Part shown: in pieces, positions 34,580 through 44,583 of the stretch | Layout: each line of letters begins with the position of its first letter | How positions within the stretch are numbered: the stretch's first letter is position 1 | Origin: Planctomycetota bacterium | GTDB lineage: Bacteria > Planctomycetota > Phycisphaerae > WQYP01 | NCBI GenBank assembly: GCA_021805985.1 | Contig: JAJZDN010000005.1 | Location: forward strand, 40,062 to 104,061 | DNA length: 64,000 nucleotides | Direction of reading: 5' to 3' | Notes under the pieces: model-generated | Told to the model about the DNA's origin: nothing | The model's database searches: none | What the model saw: only the letters and a program-made list of their open reading frames with translations | Made by a program: the position numbers and the translations under genes

Positions 34580-36001
34580 GTGAAAGCGCGACACGAAGTT
34601 TGTAGGCGTGGCAGACCCTTAGTGCGATGTAACACGTTACTGCTGGGTTTTCTCGCCATATTGGTGGCGGGCTGCCAACAAAAGCTGCCGTTGCAACCCA
34701 TTACCGGTCCAGCCACTACGTTTAATTCAAACGTCCAGACCGGCACCCCCTTAAGCGGCCCGCGTAAAAGTGCCAGCCTGTTAAAGAATGCACCGGGCTT
34801 TATTGTCCGCGCCCAGTTTTGGCGACTCTATTATTTCCCGCGCGTTGCCTTGCCCGCGCTGGCCGCCCAAAGCACCCTGATGATTAATAACGCGGCCCCC
34901 CGCCCCACAATGGCATTCCCCGCCCTTAGCGCCGGTGCCCGATTCGGCATCATTAAAAGCAGCGCCGCATTTCATGCCATACTGCACGCTCCGGCGGTCA
35001 AAGCGATGCCTTGTGGCCAGGCGTCCGCGGCATTATGGCCGGGATTGTCTGTGGCCATGCGGCTGACCGATTCATCCGGCTTGCCTATCCGTGGCACGGT
35101 GCTCCGACAGAGATTAGCTTTGTGGGTATGGCAGCCCAAGGCTGCGCCGCGGAAAGTCGGCATCGCTTTTGAATTCAAACGATTAAGCACCGCCCCCACC
35201 GTGCCAACGCTTATTCGGCAGCTTCAGGTTTTACGGACGCGCCAATTAACTATTGCCACGACGTATGGCGCGGTCATGCCATTCCGCTTTCTCAATGGCG
35301 ACAGTCAGGCCGTAGCCATTCTGATCACCATTTCACCCTGGACCGATACACCGACGAATCAGTTGGCAGCCAAAACAAGTCGGCAAAGCGTTACTACCAC
35401 CAAGGATTTCCATTCGCCCAAAGAACGGTTAAACCGCCCCGACCTGATCGTGGCCATTGATAATATCGGTAAGCCGGGAGCAAGACGGACATCGCTGGTT
35501 TATCTCGCGGGACAGACCGGGGCCAAGCTGACCCAGGATGTTGCCGCGGTAGCGCAAACGCCAGTGCTTGGCGAGCTGGTGAAGGCAGTGGCCGCCAATA
35601 CCACCGATGCGCCAGCCATGCCCGTCACAACACTGGGATGGGTATTGGATAAAACCACCTATCGGCTGCTCTATGACATGCAGAAAACAAAACATCTACC
35701 GGAACAGTTGCGAATAGCGATGGCCCTGCATCTCGGTGAAGCTGCCTGGCACGCTTCCTCACTGGATGAAATCGCCCGGAACCTGGCTTCGCGCCAAGAT
35801 TACCGACGGCGGATTATCAGAGAGAATCTCATCTACCTCGAAGATACGTCACCTGCCGACCGCCTCACCGCGTATGACTGGTTGCAAACCCACCATCTGG
35901 CACCCCCGAATTACAACCCGCTGGCTGGTAATCAAGCCCGGAACGCAGCATTGGATAAGGCCGAAAATAATCCCGCGTATATGCGGAGGATACAGCAGTG
36001 A
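34580..36001 (+). CDS. Putative lipoprotein of unknown function
   Basis: A 473-residue protein from a GTG with AGGAAG ten bases upstream. The N-terminus has basic residues, a hydrophobic core and a lipobox (LVAGC, Cys about residue 32), so it should be lipid-anchored after cleavage. The rest is Thr/Ala-rich without a domain I recognise. The last ~100 residues are helical (LGEAAWHASSLDEIARNLASRQDYRRR). Its stop overlaps the start of the giant AsmA-like gene (GTGA), which suggests joint work in the envelope. Confidence 0.7.
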   Translation: MKARHEVCRRGRPLVRCNTLLLGFLAILVAGCQQKLPLQPITGPATTFNSNVQTGTPLSGPRKSASLLKNAPGFIVRAQFWRLYYFPRVALPALAAQSTLMINNAAPRPTMAFPALSAGARFGIIKSSAAFHAILHAPAVKAMPCGQASAALWPGLSVAMRLTDSSGLPIRGTVLRQRLALWVWQPKAAPRKVGIAFEFKRLSTAPTVPTLIRQLQVLRTRQLTIATTYGAVMPFRFLNGDSQAVAILITISPWTDTPTNQLAAKTSRQSVTTTKDFHSPKERLNRPDLIVAIDNIGKPGARRTSLVYLAGQTGAKLTQDVAAVAQTPVLGELVKAVAANTTDAPAMPVTTLGWVLDKTTYRLLYDMQKTKHLPEQLRIAMALHLGEAAWHASSLDEIARNLASRQDYRRRIIRENLIYLEDTSPADRLTAYDWLQTHHLAPPNYNPLAGNQARNAALDKAENNPAYMRRIQQ

Positions 36002-39000
36002 CCAATACGCCCAACCCCGCCCCGCCGCCCACGCCGGAAGCAACCCGGTCCCGGCGATCCGCCCGCTTCGCGGCGTATCGTCGTCGCAGCGTATGGGCGA
36101 TTTTCATAATCGCCGGTGTGTTGTTACTGCTGCGCGTTGCTCTGATATTTATTTTCCCCATGGTGCTGGAGCACGTGCTGGCCTATTACGGCCTCACCGC
36201 CAGTTACAACGATATTAAGTTGGACGTTCTGGGCGGCGATGCTGAAATATGGGGCTTGAAAATCCGCCCGATCAACGGCGGCCCGAATGTCATGGATGTT
36301 CAATACTGTCATGGTAATATCTCTACACCTAATTTGTTTCGTGGCCAGTTGTATGTTCGCCGGGCTGTGGCCGATGGTGCGGACTTGTTTTTTCGGCGCA
36401 CCGCCAAGGGGAATTGTCCGTTGCTGGACGCTCTTTTATCCCATTCACACGGCACCACCCTCCGGAAAAATACCAAGAAATCCATCAACCTTGCCGCGCC
36501 GTTGCGCGTGGAGGCGTTCCGGCTTGAACACCTGCAGTTGCATGTCATAGATCACAGCGTCACGCCAGCGGTGCACCTGGGTATTACGGTTAATGTGCGG
36601 GTTTCCCACCTGGGGCGACGGCGTGGCGCTACGGCTTTTCGCCTTGATTTATGGTCCTCCACCATGGTAGACGTGCTGCATATTGAAGGATCGTTAACCA
36701 CAGGCCGCAGTGCCTTGCTGGCCAAGGCACGCATCTTTATGCGTGGATTACACCTGCAACCCACCGCAGGTTATTTAAGAAAAATGGGCGTACGGCCCGG
36801 GCCGGCAGGCATTTCACTAAGCGCCAGCAGCACATTGGCGTTGCACGTCATCAAAGATAAAGCCACCGCATCCGAGGCGATTACGACATTATTGAAGTTG
36901 CGACATTTTATTCTCAGTTCCGGCGACCGCCCCGCACTGGGCATTGATAACCTTACCGCCTCAGGGCGACTGGCCGGGCATCTTGTGGATGTTCAGACGC
37001 TATCGATCCATGGAGTTACCCTTAACGCGGGACGCGATAAAATCGGACTGTTTCACTTCGCGGGCTTGGATATACTGCGGCATCTGGCGGGCCCCAATAC
37101 ACCTCCGGTACTGGCGTCCACACTTCCTCATCCCGCCATCCTTGTTCCAATCCAACTGCCTGGTTTGCGCAAAGTTTACATTAAAAACGCCGGTAGCTAT
37201 CTCTATTCGACAGACCGCTTGAAACTATATAACGTAAAGGCCGTGTTCCGTGATGCCGATGTTATGCCACACGCCCGGCTAGAGCTTAGGTTGCACACCT
37301 TTAACGCAGTAAGCAGCGGCGGTCTACCTGGCACAGCGGGGCAGAAACTTACCATATCCGGAACCGGTACGGCACCCGGCGTTGCCGGCGCACTAACCAT
37401 TTCGGGCAACATGCGGCCGTTTGCGAAAATTCGCACTCTCATGTTGCATCTCGCCGCGTCTAATATTACCTGTAAGGCTCTGTCCCCCTACCTGTTGGCC
37501 GCCGGATTGAAAAGTGAACTAAAATCCGCGCGCGTGAATGTAAATGTTTCGGGCACCATGACCAGACTGGCCGATGGTGAGATTGCCGCCAGCGCGCATC
37601 TGGATGATCTGACCTATCGCGACGGCAAGGCCCCGCTTTGCGATTTTAAGCATATTGACGCCGACAATGTCCGGGTCAATCCAGCTACCGGCAGATTAGA
37701 AATCGGATCATTAAATATTGTCGGGCCGCGCTGTGATCTTGTCCGGGAAACGTCGGGCCACTTTGCAGTTTTGGGAATGCAACTATTGGGCAAACGCTCC
37801 CAGGGGCGCTCTGTGCCGGCACATTCCACCCGCCTTATTAAGCAGACCCGAACCATCACCACAGGTATTCCTCCGACCGCTTTTCTGAAACGTACCCCTG
37901 CGACTTATATTCCTCCGCGATTTCAGATTGGCCACTTCAGTTGGTCTGGAATTCGCGTCGGATTTGATGACCAGCAAACCAAGCCCGTAACCCATTTCAT
38001 TATCAGCCACGCCGGTCTGATTCTTAATAATTTCAATTTAAATCTTTCTGGAAAATCCGCAGCCCGGAAGGTCGGCACCGTTCGGGCGTGGCTGGTGGCA
38101 CCGGGAGTTATTCTCCGAACCGATGTGCACGGCACGCTAAATCCTGGAAAAAACAGAATGCAAACATCCCTGCACTTTTTAAGCACCGGTATTGATTTAC
38201 GGCTGCTTACGCCGTACCTGCAACCGCTAGGAATCAAGCCCGTATTGAACCATGGCACCTTCAGCGGTACGTTGGCGGCCCATTTAGCTCTGCATGGCGG
38301 AACCCTCTCCGGAGGTTCGCAGTTGGCCAATATGCAGTTGCGGCTAGGCACAGAAGATCTGGCGGCGCTCAAGTCATTTAAACTCTCCCATATCGCCGCC
38401 AGCCGAAGCGAATTCGCCGTGCAAAACGTACAAATTCATGCGCCCTATCTACACCTAACCCGATTGGCCAATGGCAACCTGCTGCTTTGCGGTATGGAGC
38501 TGTTGCAAAAGCCATCGGCCAACCGCCAAGCCGCCGCGATTCCATTTCGGGCCACGGTAAAAACAATCTCACTTTTCCACGCCATCATGCAATGGACGGA
38601 TTTGGAGGCACCCCGGCCAGTACACGTGCGACTCCATGCCAATGCCATAATGACCAATGCTTTTTTTGGCCATCACCATCCGCCCAAAGGCAAACTGCAA
38701 GCGGTGCTTTCGGCCCGCGGATTGGCCAACAAGATGAGCATTCATGGGTCATTTGCCCTACCCCTGAATGCTTTTGAAGCAAATATCAATCTGCAAGCCG
38801 CCGGCCTTCATGGGAATGTTATCAATGACTATCTTCCGCGAGGCCTCGCTTTTCTTCCCAAAGGCGAGCATCTTACGACGTCATTAAATATTCACATCTC
38901 TCATTTACCAGATGGATCAGCTGTGGGAAACATGGGCATTAGCAACCTTAATATTTCCCGCCCCACGGGCGGCTCCAAATTTCAATATTTGCTCCGATTG

Positions 39001-41508
39001 CCGCGCGCGGCAGTAACTTTCAGTCGCTTTAATTTGCAGCGCCGCGTGGTGGCGATTAATTCCATTAACGCGGATCTCAAGAGCATTCACATTAATCACC
39101 GTGGAAGGGTGTGGTCCCTATGTGGAATCCATATTGGCCAATACCTGCATACCCGATCTCCGTCCACTCCAAGAGCACGCGCCAGGCCGTTGAGGCTGGC
39201 AGCATTTTCGTTTTTCCCCACGCAACTACCTCTTGTTAGCGTGGTCCACTTACATCTGCACGCGGCGAATATTTTGCTAACCGGCATACTGCCACGGCAG
39301 CATACGCTTAACCTCACCCGGCTGGATCTGCGAAACACCACGCCAGTGCATTGCCTGGGCACCGCCCCCACGCGACAGCCCCCTATCGCACTGCTCATGA
39401 CCGGCACGATCAAGAAGCTTGCGGGGCATGTGAAGCTCGCCTTTGATCTCAAGCCATTTGCCAACCATCCTCGTGGGAAAGTTCACATTCTGGTCCAGGC
39501 TATCCGAGGTGCCGGGGTCGCCACCGTGTTTCCCGCGATGACTAAGTATTTTAATGCCAACACCTTAACGCACGGCGAGTTTGTTGCCGACGCATCCGCG
39601 GGTGTGCAAATGAACCGGCGGTCGCCCCTTGATTTCAATTTCGGCCGCGAGTTTACGGCAACCGTAAAGGTCTCCCATGCAGCTTTCCGTGCCCGACCGC
39701 ATGGGCCAGTCCTGGCGGGAGTGGCGGAAATGGATTTCAATAAAGTAGATGTGCAGCCTTCCCGCCCCGCCGTGACCATCGCCCTGTTGAATATCCGTAC
39801 GCCCAGCTTCCGCATCACCCGTGACGCCGCTGGTTTCCATATTCTGGGCATGCTTTTGAAATCAGTCCCTAACACTGCCAAGGGTACCATGAGAAAATCA
39901 GCCCGCCCTGCGCCGTCCAAGGCAAAAATCAAAATCACTATAAAAGCGGTAAAGATGAGTGCGGCCAAAACAACCAAACCGCTCGCCCCCACCGCAATAA
40001 AGCTCCGTAAGGCGAAAAACCTGGCGAAATTCGTCAAGCATTCAGTTAAGAAAATCGCCGCCCTGGCCCCTCCCGCTTCGCGCGCCATAATGAACAATCC
40101 GCATTTTCCTGCCATTCTGGTCAAGCGGCTGATTATCAGTGGCGTTAATGGACGGTATGTTGATCGTACCACCGTACCAAACCTTGTTATTCCTTTGACC
40201 GGACTTGACGCACAGGCTCGCAATCTTGGCACAGTTCCTTTCATGCGACATATCGCAGTCCGCTTCAATGCCATTGCGTATGCGGGAGCGGTCAGTACGC
40301 TTCCACCGCTTTCCGTTGCTACCACACTTCCAGGCGCAGTTGCCACGGGGAGTTCGCGGACCACCCGGATTCGGCAATCCACAGTCCACCTGCCAGCGGT
40401 GCCTAAACAGTCGCTTTTCTCCCAGCTCGCGGTCAATGGCGATGTTTATTTGTATCCGCATTTTCAGGGATGGAGCACGATATCAATCAATGGCCTTTAT
40501 TTGGCAGATTTGAAACCTGTGGCCAAAGAATATGGGATAACCCTCACGGGCGGAACCTTTGACAGTTCCAGCGATATCCGCTTCCACGCCAACAATCACA
40601 TTGATCTACATACCAAACTGGTATTCTCCAATCTCAATATTTCCGAGCCAGCCCACGGGATCTTGGCAAAAATTCTGAATCTTCCAGCCCCGTTGAATGT
40701 CGCTATTGACGCCATTGAGTCCCCGGATGGTTCAATTACCATTCCGCTTTCCGTGCCCATTAATGGCCGGCGCTTTTCACGTTCCGCAATCACGGGGCAA
40801 GTTTTTACGGATATGGCGCAAGTGGTCGCGGTAGGCATTGCCAGTTCACCGCTGAAAATTGCCAACGGCCTGACGGGGTTATTTGGCTCCGCCAAAGTGA
40901 AGTTGGTTGCCAAGCCACCGATAAATCTCGCCTTTGCTCCCGGTTCCACGACCCTGACTTTACAGGATTGGCGATCGCTGCAAGCTTTAGGGCTGCAGTT
41001 GCAGCGGCACGCTTCCCTCCAAGTCATCGTGCGGCAACACATTTCCACGGCGGACATTGCGGTAGCCGCTCTGCGTGCCAACCCCACCCGGAGTCAGTGC
41101 CTGCAGATGATTGTCGCCCTGCAGGCCCGAAGGAACCGCTTGTTGGCTCAACGGCACAAGGAGCTTGGCACACTGCGAGGCGACATGGCAATACGGCTTT
41201 CCCACACCGCCATTAACGCGGGTACCGCCCGCCTAGCCAGCCTCGATTCCAACATCGCCCATGCCCAGAGGTCCCTGAATTATCTTGCCAATATGCTCGC
41301 CCCCGGTGCCAACCGCGACGACGCACGCCGCACCCGCGGCACGATGATGACCATTGCCCGGCAGCGACTGTCAGAAATTAAAAAGGCCCTGTTCACTCTG
41401 GGATTTGCTCATCCCCGCCGACGCGTACATATTGTATTTCCTCAATATATCGCCGTTAAATCGCCCCAAGGCGGCGATGCCGTATTAACCCTGGTGCAGA
41501 CCAAGTAG
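35998..41508 (+). CDS. Giant AsmA/DUF748-like envelope protein
   Basis: An 1836-residue protein starting at a GTG overlapping the lipoprotein stop. A single membrane helix at about residues 30-52 (SVWAIFIIAGVLLLLRVALIFIF) anchors it, and the rest is beta-rich and lies outside the cytoplasm. The start (VLAYYGLTASYNDIKLDVLGGDAEIWGLKI) and end (FAPGSTTLTLQDWRSLQALGLQL, an OmpA-like edge) resemble AsmA/DUF748 proteins, which are thought to form grooves that carry phospholipids between membranes. The body repeats a unit of about 200-350 residues ending in a pattern like R-x2-x-G-x4-LGMxLL, near residues 570, 830, 1265 and more weakly 130 and 1030. A Lys-rich stretch occurs near 1315-1365. Confidence 0.82.
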   Translation: MTNTPNPAPPPTPEATRSRRSARFAAYRRRSVWAIFIIAGVLLLLRVALIFIFPMVLEHVLAYYGLTASYNDIKLDVLGGDAEIWGLKIRPINGGPNVMDVQYCHGNISTPNLFRGQLYVRRAVADGADLFFRRTAKGNCPLLDALLSHSHGTTLRKNTKKSINLAAPLRVEAFRLEHLQLHVIDHSVTPAVHLGITVNVRVSHLGRRRGATAFRLDLWSSTMVDVLHIEGSLTTGRSALLAKARIFMRGLHLQPTAGYLRKMGVRPGPAGISLSASSTLALHVIKDKATASEAITTLLKLRHFILSSGDRPALGIDNLTASGRLAGHLVDVQTLSIHGVTLNAGRDKIGLFHFAGLDILRHLAGPNTPPVLASTLPHPAILVPIQLPGLRKVYIKNAGSYLYSTDRLKLYNVKAVFRDADVMPHARLELRLHTFNAVSSGGLPGTAGQKLTISGTGTAPGVAGALTISGNMRPFAKIRTLMLHLAASNITCKALSPYLLAAGLKSELKSARVNVNVSGTMTRLADGEIAASAHLDDLTYRDGKAPLCDFKHIDADNVRVNPATGRLEIGSLNIVGPRCDLVRETSGHFAVLGMQLLGKRSQGRSVPAHSTRLIKQTRTITTGIPPTAFLKRTPATYIPPRFQIGHFSWSGIRVGFDDQQTKPVTHFIISHAGLILNNFNLNLSGKSAARKVGTVRAWLVAPGVILRTDVHGTLNPGKNRMQTSLHFLSTGIDLRLLTPYLQPLGIKPVLNHGTFSGTLAAHLALHGGTLSGGSQLANMQLRLGTEDLAALKSFKLSHIAASRSEFAVQNVQIHAPYLHLTRLANGNLLLCGMELLQKPSANRQAAAIPFRATVKTISLFHAIMQWTDLEAPRPVHVRLHANAIMTNAFFGHHHPPKGKLQAVLSARGLANKMSIHGSFALPLNAFEANINLQAAGLHGNVINDYLPRGLAFLPKGEHLTTSLNIHISHLPDGSAVGNMGISNLNISRPTGGSKFQYLLRLPRAAVTFSRFNLQRRVVAINSINADLKSIHINHRGRVWSLCGIHIGQYLHTRSPSTPRARARPLRLAAFSFFPTQLPLVSVVHLHLHAANILLTGILPRQHTLNLTRLDLRNTTPVHCLGTAPTRQPPIALLMTGTIKKLAGHVKLAFDLKPFANHPRGKVHILVQAIRGAGVATVFPAMTKYFNANTLTHGEFVADASAGVQMNRRSPLDFNFGREFTATVKVSHAAFRARPHGPVLAGVAEMDFNKVDVQPSRPAVTIALLNIRTPSFRITRDAAGFHILGMLLKSVPNTAKGTMRKSARPAPSKAKIKITIKAVKMSAAKTTKPLAPTAIKLRKAKNLAKFVKHSVKKIAALAPPASRAIMNNPHFPAILVKRLIISGVNGRYVDRTTVPNLVIPLTGLDAQARNLGTVPFMRHIAVRFNAIAYAGAVSTLPPLSVATTLPGAVATGSSRTTRIRQSTVHLPAVPKQSLFSQLAVNGDVYLYPHFQGWSTISINGLYLADLKPVAKEYGITLTGGTFDSSSDIRFHANNHIDLHTKLVFSNLNISEPAHGILAKILNLPAPLNVAIDAIESPDGSITIPLSVPINGRRFSRSAITGQVFTDMAQVVAVGIASSPLKIANGLTGLFGSAKVKLVAKPPINLAFAPGSTTLTLQDWRSLQALGLQLQRHASLQVIVRQHISTADIAVAALRANPTRSQCLQMIVALQARRNRLLAQRHKELGTLRGDMAIRLSHTAINAGTARLASLDSNIAHAQRSLNYLANMLAPGANRDDARRTRGTMMTIARQRLSEIKKALFTLGFAHPRRRVHIVFPQYIAVKSPQGGDAVLTLVQTK

Positions 41509-41534
41509 CGGTAATGGACAACGCGCCAACGAGA

Positions 41535-42035
41535 TTATTCGTCGCCGGAAGGGCCATACATACCCGGAACGGGAATGTCATTCAGTCGCAGATATACGCA
41601 CAGATGTGCGCGGTGATGAATCATGTGGTTGAGGACAAAACTGCGAATCACCACCTTGCGGGGCATGGACATCATCGGGGCACCCGCTTTAAGAAGCGTC
41701 CACGTTTCATTGATCCGTTGGTCGTCACAGGTCGCCAGTGCCTTCCGGGCCGCAGTGACGTTATGATCAAACCGCTCGAGAATTTCCCGCCGGCTGGCAA
41801 GGGCCGGGACCTGATAGGGCTGCCCGCCGATTGGAGCAATATCCAAAGAGGGCATTGTTATTACCGCTACGATCCAGTTGACCATATCGACCACATGATT
41901 GGCATTCCAACCAATCGTGTGTGATTTGCCGTGAGGCTTCCAATCCAGCTTGTCATCAGGAAGTCGTTCCAACACTTTGCGCGTATTGGCCATTTCCTGG
42001 TCAAATTCCAGTAGAAGCGATTCGGCGTATGACAT
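41535..42035 (-). CDS. DinB-family metalloprotein
   Basis: A 166-residue four-helix protein from the ATG at 42035 (GGAG six bases upstream). The three His positions of DinB metal sites are present: NHVVDMVNW near residue 50 and the NHMIHHRAHLCVYLR pair near residue 140. Members are often thiol-transferases or of unknown role. It is last in the ArsR-led gene set. Confidence 0.82.
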   Translation of the reverse strand: MSYAESLLLEFDQEMANTRKVLERLPDDKLDWKPHGKSHTIGWNANHVVDMVNWIVAVITMPSLDIAPIGGQPYQVPALASRREILERFDHNVTAARKALATCDDQRINETWTLLKAGAPMMSMPRKVVIRSFVLNHMIHHRAHLCVYLRLNDIPVPGMYGPSGDE

Positions 42036-42094
42036 ACTATTCTCCGCAAAGATGTTAATGGTAGTTAAAAGTCCACGATAAACAAGCGCTACTA

Positions 42095-42601
42095 TTACTT
42101 GGCGTTCAAGCCAATGTTCAAGCTCGCCGTATTCATAACTGCGTCGAGCCGCTCCAGACACTGCGTCCATCCGACGGTGTATCCCACCTTTACGGCGGCC
42201 TCACGAGCAAGTTCCGAATTAAACCGGGTATGAATTGTGAGCTGTGTCCCGCCCCGTTTTTCCGTAAACGTAACGGTCACGACCGCGTGGGGTGGTACGC
42301 CGCTGCCACAGGGATGGCCACAATCTCCCGCCCCCGCCAGGATGATCCTTTTCGGCGGGGTGACTTCCTGGTATGTCCCCTTGCACGGATACGGCTTACC
42401 GTCCGGCCCGCGGAGATTGAGGGAAAACTCGCCGCCGGGCCGGACGTCCATTTTGCAGTCGCCAGCGGTAAAACCAACCGGTCCCCACCATTTTGCCAGG
42501 TGATGGGGATCCGTCCAAGCTTTCCATACCACTTCGCGCGGGGCATTGAAACTGCGCGTTACGATCAGTTCCCGCTGCGCGGGCGATATTGCATTTTCCA
42601 T
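42095..42601 (-). CDS. AHSA1/SRPBCC-domain protein (copy 1)
   Basis: A 168-residue helix-grip protein: FNAPREVVWKAWTDPHHLAKWWGPVGFT at the start, VRPGGEFSLNLRGPDGKPYPCKGTYQEVTPPKRI in the middle and a GWTQCLERLDAVM terminal helix. This family is related to the Hsp90 activator Aha1 domain, probably binds a small hydrophobic ligand, and is commonly encoded next to ArsR regulators. AAAGGAAC precedes the ATG. Confidence 0.88.
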   Translation of the reverse strand: MENAISPAQRELIVTRSFNAPREVVWKAWTDPHHLAKWWGPVGFTAGDCKMDVRPGGEFSLNLRGPDGKPYPCKGTYQEVTPPKRIILAGAGDCGHPCGSGVPPHAVVTVTFTEKRGGTQLTIHTRFNSELAREAAVKVGYTVGWTQCLERLDAVMNTASLNIGLNAK

Positions 42602-42631
42602 TTTCCGTTCCTTTGGTCAGACGGCGGGCGA

Positions 42632-43051
42632 TCAAGGTGCCACTATCACCATCCAGCATACGCCAAAGCGGTCGGTAACCATGCCAAAGCTAGATGAAAA
42701 AAAGGTCTTTCCCAGCGGCATAAGCACAGATCCGCCATCAGACAGAGCAGTGAAGAACTGCTTGGCCTCCGCAACATCACGGACGCTGAGCGAAAGCATG
42801 ATGCCATTGAATGTCGGGTTTCCGCGATTCCTCCCATCCGACAGCAAAATCACTGTTTCACCCACACGAAGGGCAGCATGGCATATTTTCTCGCTAGCTT
42901 CCGGAGTTGGTTTCCCCGTGTTTGAATCCGGATCAATGGGGATTTCCTTGTACCGCATCAGCATGGTCAGTTCCGCCCCCAGTGCAGTGCGATAAAATGC
43001 TATCGCATCATCACAGCGGCCTTCAAAATTGAGATGTGGTTGGATAAACAT
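42632..43051 (-). CDS. PhnB-like VOC (glyoxalase fold) protein
   Basis: A 139-residue single-domain VOC protein from the ATG at 43051 (AAAGGAG eight bases upstream). FIQPHLNFEGRCDDAIAFYRTALGAEL and the DRFGVCWMVIV end match PhnB/YdcJ-type members, whose activity is generally unknown despite the 3-demethylubiquinone methyltransferase label. It belongs to the ArsR-led set. Confidence 0.87.
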   Translation of the reverse strand: MFIQPHLNFEGRCDDAIAFYRTALGAELTMLMRYKEIPIDPDSNTGKPTPEASEKICHAALRVGETVILLSDGRNRGNPTFNGIMLSLSVRDVAEAKQFFTALSDGGSVLMPLGKTFFSSSFGMVTDRFGVCWMVIVAP

Positions 43052-43096
43052 GATGTCTCCTTTCACGAGTTGCTGAAAAGCAATAACCAAAAACAG

Positions 43097-43513
43097 TTAT
43101 GACGGCTTATCCGCCGTCAGCTTGCGTAAGGGAACCAGCGCCCGCAGTTGGGAATCGCGCAAATAAAGTCCCAGCCAGACCAACACGCCGACGGCCACTG
43201 GCAGGTAAAACGGCTGGCCGGCACGGACGTGGCTCGCCGTCGCGCCCCCCAGGTAGCCGGTCAACAAGATGGCACCCAGCACGGCAGTCCGGGGAAACAG
43301 ATAAATAATCACACATGCGACTTCCACACATGCAATGGGTCGTGCCAGGGATGCGGAATATCCGAGTTCGGAAAAGGTCTTAAGCATCGGCGTGGGATTC
43401 ACGAGCATGAATACTCCCCCGACACCCATCAGCAACACCGGCAATGCACTGATAGCCCATCCCACGTAAAAGGCGGTGCGGGAGACACCACTGATATTTT
43501 CCTGTGTTGGCAT
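43097..43513 (-). CDS. DoxX-like membrane protein
   Basis: A 138-residue protein with four membrane helices (about residues 15-40, 55-75, 78-95 and 102-120). The GGVFMLVNPTPMLKTFSELGYS and TGYLGGATASHVRAGQ stretches are typical of the DoxX-like family found in ArsR/SRPBCC clusters. AAGGAGA precedes the start. Function unknown. Confidence 0.85.
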   Translation of the reverse strand: MPTQENISGVSRTAFYVGWAISALPVLLMGVGGVFMLVNPTPMLKTFSELGYSASLARPIACVEVACVIIYLFPRTAVLGAILLTGYLGGATASHVRAGQPFYLPVAVGVLVWLGLYLRDSQLRALVPLRKLTADKPS

Positions 43514-43587
43514 CGCGTGTTCTCCTTAAAATAAAGCTTTCGCTGGGAATTAGATTTAGATTTAATCCCAGCGGCAAGCATTGTCAA

Positions 43588-44070
43588 TCACCGGTTCGTA
43601 AATTGCTCTACCAGACGATCCAGACTTTGCGCCCAGCCGGCTTCCATACCCGCAAGATAATCCGCGGCATAAGCGACCAAGGCCCGAGCACTGGTCCGCA
43701 GGATCAGTCTTGTCTTTTCACCATCATCGTCGAACGTTACGGTGGTTAATCCATCCAGTATAGGCTTGCCATCTTTGTCGGTCGCGACGTTGGTGAAAAC
43801 AAGCCTGTGCGGTTCCACAATTTCCCGATACACGCCGCCGCAGGGATACTCGGTGCCATCTGGTGCGTGCATGACAATCCGCCAGCGCCCTCCAACGCGT
43901 GGATCAACCTCGCAAACCGGGTTGGTAAATCCCTTTGGCCCCCACCACTGCTGCAGAATTTTTGGATCAATCCAGGCTTTGAACACCACGGCGCGTGGAG
44001 CATCATAAACCCGGATGATCACTACCTCGCGGTCGCCCGATGGACTGTTTGCGGTGCTTTGGGTACTCAT
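43588..44070 (-). CDS. AHSA1/SRPBCC-domain protein (copy 2)
   Basis: About 160 residues from the ATG at 44070 (AAGGA nine bases upstream). YDAPRAVVFKAWIDPKILQQWWGPKGFTNP, VGGRWRIVMHAPDGTEYPCGGVYREI and the GMEAGWAQSLDRLVEQF helix show the same fold as copy 1 with which it is paralogous. Role as for the family: ligand-binding stress protein under ArsR-type control. Confidence 0.88.
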   Translation of the reverse strand: MSTQSTANSPSGDREVVIIRVYDAPRAVVFKAWIDPKILQQWWGPKGFTNPVCEVDPRVGGRWRIVMHAPDGTEYPCGGVYREIVEPHRLVFTNVATDKDGKPILDGLTTVTFDDDGEKTRLILRTSARALVAYAADYLAGMEAGWAQSLDRLVEQFTNR

Positions 44071-44109
44071 ACACAATATCCTTATGTCAATTAACCATAC
44101 GATTCCACA

Positions 44110-44583
44110 TCAGAGTGTTGCCAGATATTCCTCAAATCGATCCAACGTGCTGTTCCATCCCACGGCGTGGCCGTCGCGCGATTCGCAAGACTTAAAGCCG
44201 GTTTGGCGAAGCGTCAATTCCGTTTTGTCGCCACAGGCTTTGAAGCTAATTGTCACCAGCGTTTCCTTTCCGAGGTTGCCGTCGTCATCCAGCCAACAAT
44301 GCGTGAAGACCAGGCGCTGCGGCGGCTGCACTTCCCTATACACCCCCTGCAGTCGTTTGACACCGAATTCAGGCGATTGCATGCGTATTCGAAAGCTCCC
44401 GCCAGGGCGAACATCCTTGCATTCAACCGTAACGTCAAAACCGCGCGGCACCCCCTGCCAGTGCTTGAGATGCTCCGGCCTTGTCCAGGCGTCAAAAACG
44501 AGATTTTGCGATGCGTTGAGCAGCCGCGTGATGACCAGAACCGGTTCGGGGCTTTCGACGGTTGCTTGCTTTTTTGCGGCCAT
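44110..44583 (-). CDS. AHSA1/SRPBCC-domain protein (copy 3)
   Basis: About 157 residues from the ATG at 44583 (GGAGA six bases upstream, within the end of the arsR gene). LNASQNLVFDAWTRPEHLKHWQGVPRGFDV replaces the WWGP motif seen in copies 1 and 2, so the ligand site differs. The gene overlaps the arsR 3' end by 92 bases in another frame, which ties its translation to the regulator. Confidence 0.87.
   Translation of the reverse strand: MAAKKQATVESPEPVLVITRLLNASQNLVFDAWTRPEHLKHWQGVPRGFDVTVECKDVRPGGSFRIRMQSPEFGVKRLQGVYREVQPPQRLVFTHCWLDDDGNLGKETLVTISFKACGDKTELTLRQTGFKSCESRDGHAVGWNSTLDRFEEYLATL

Noticed and set aside
39483..40436. 317-residue minus frame opposite the AsmA-like gene
   Set aside because: Shadow frame; low-complexity Arg/Ser/Thr composition, no start signal, and the plus-strand gene has clear family features.
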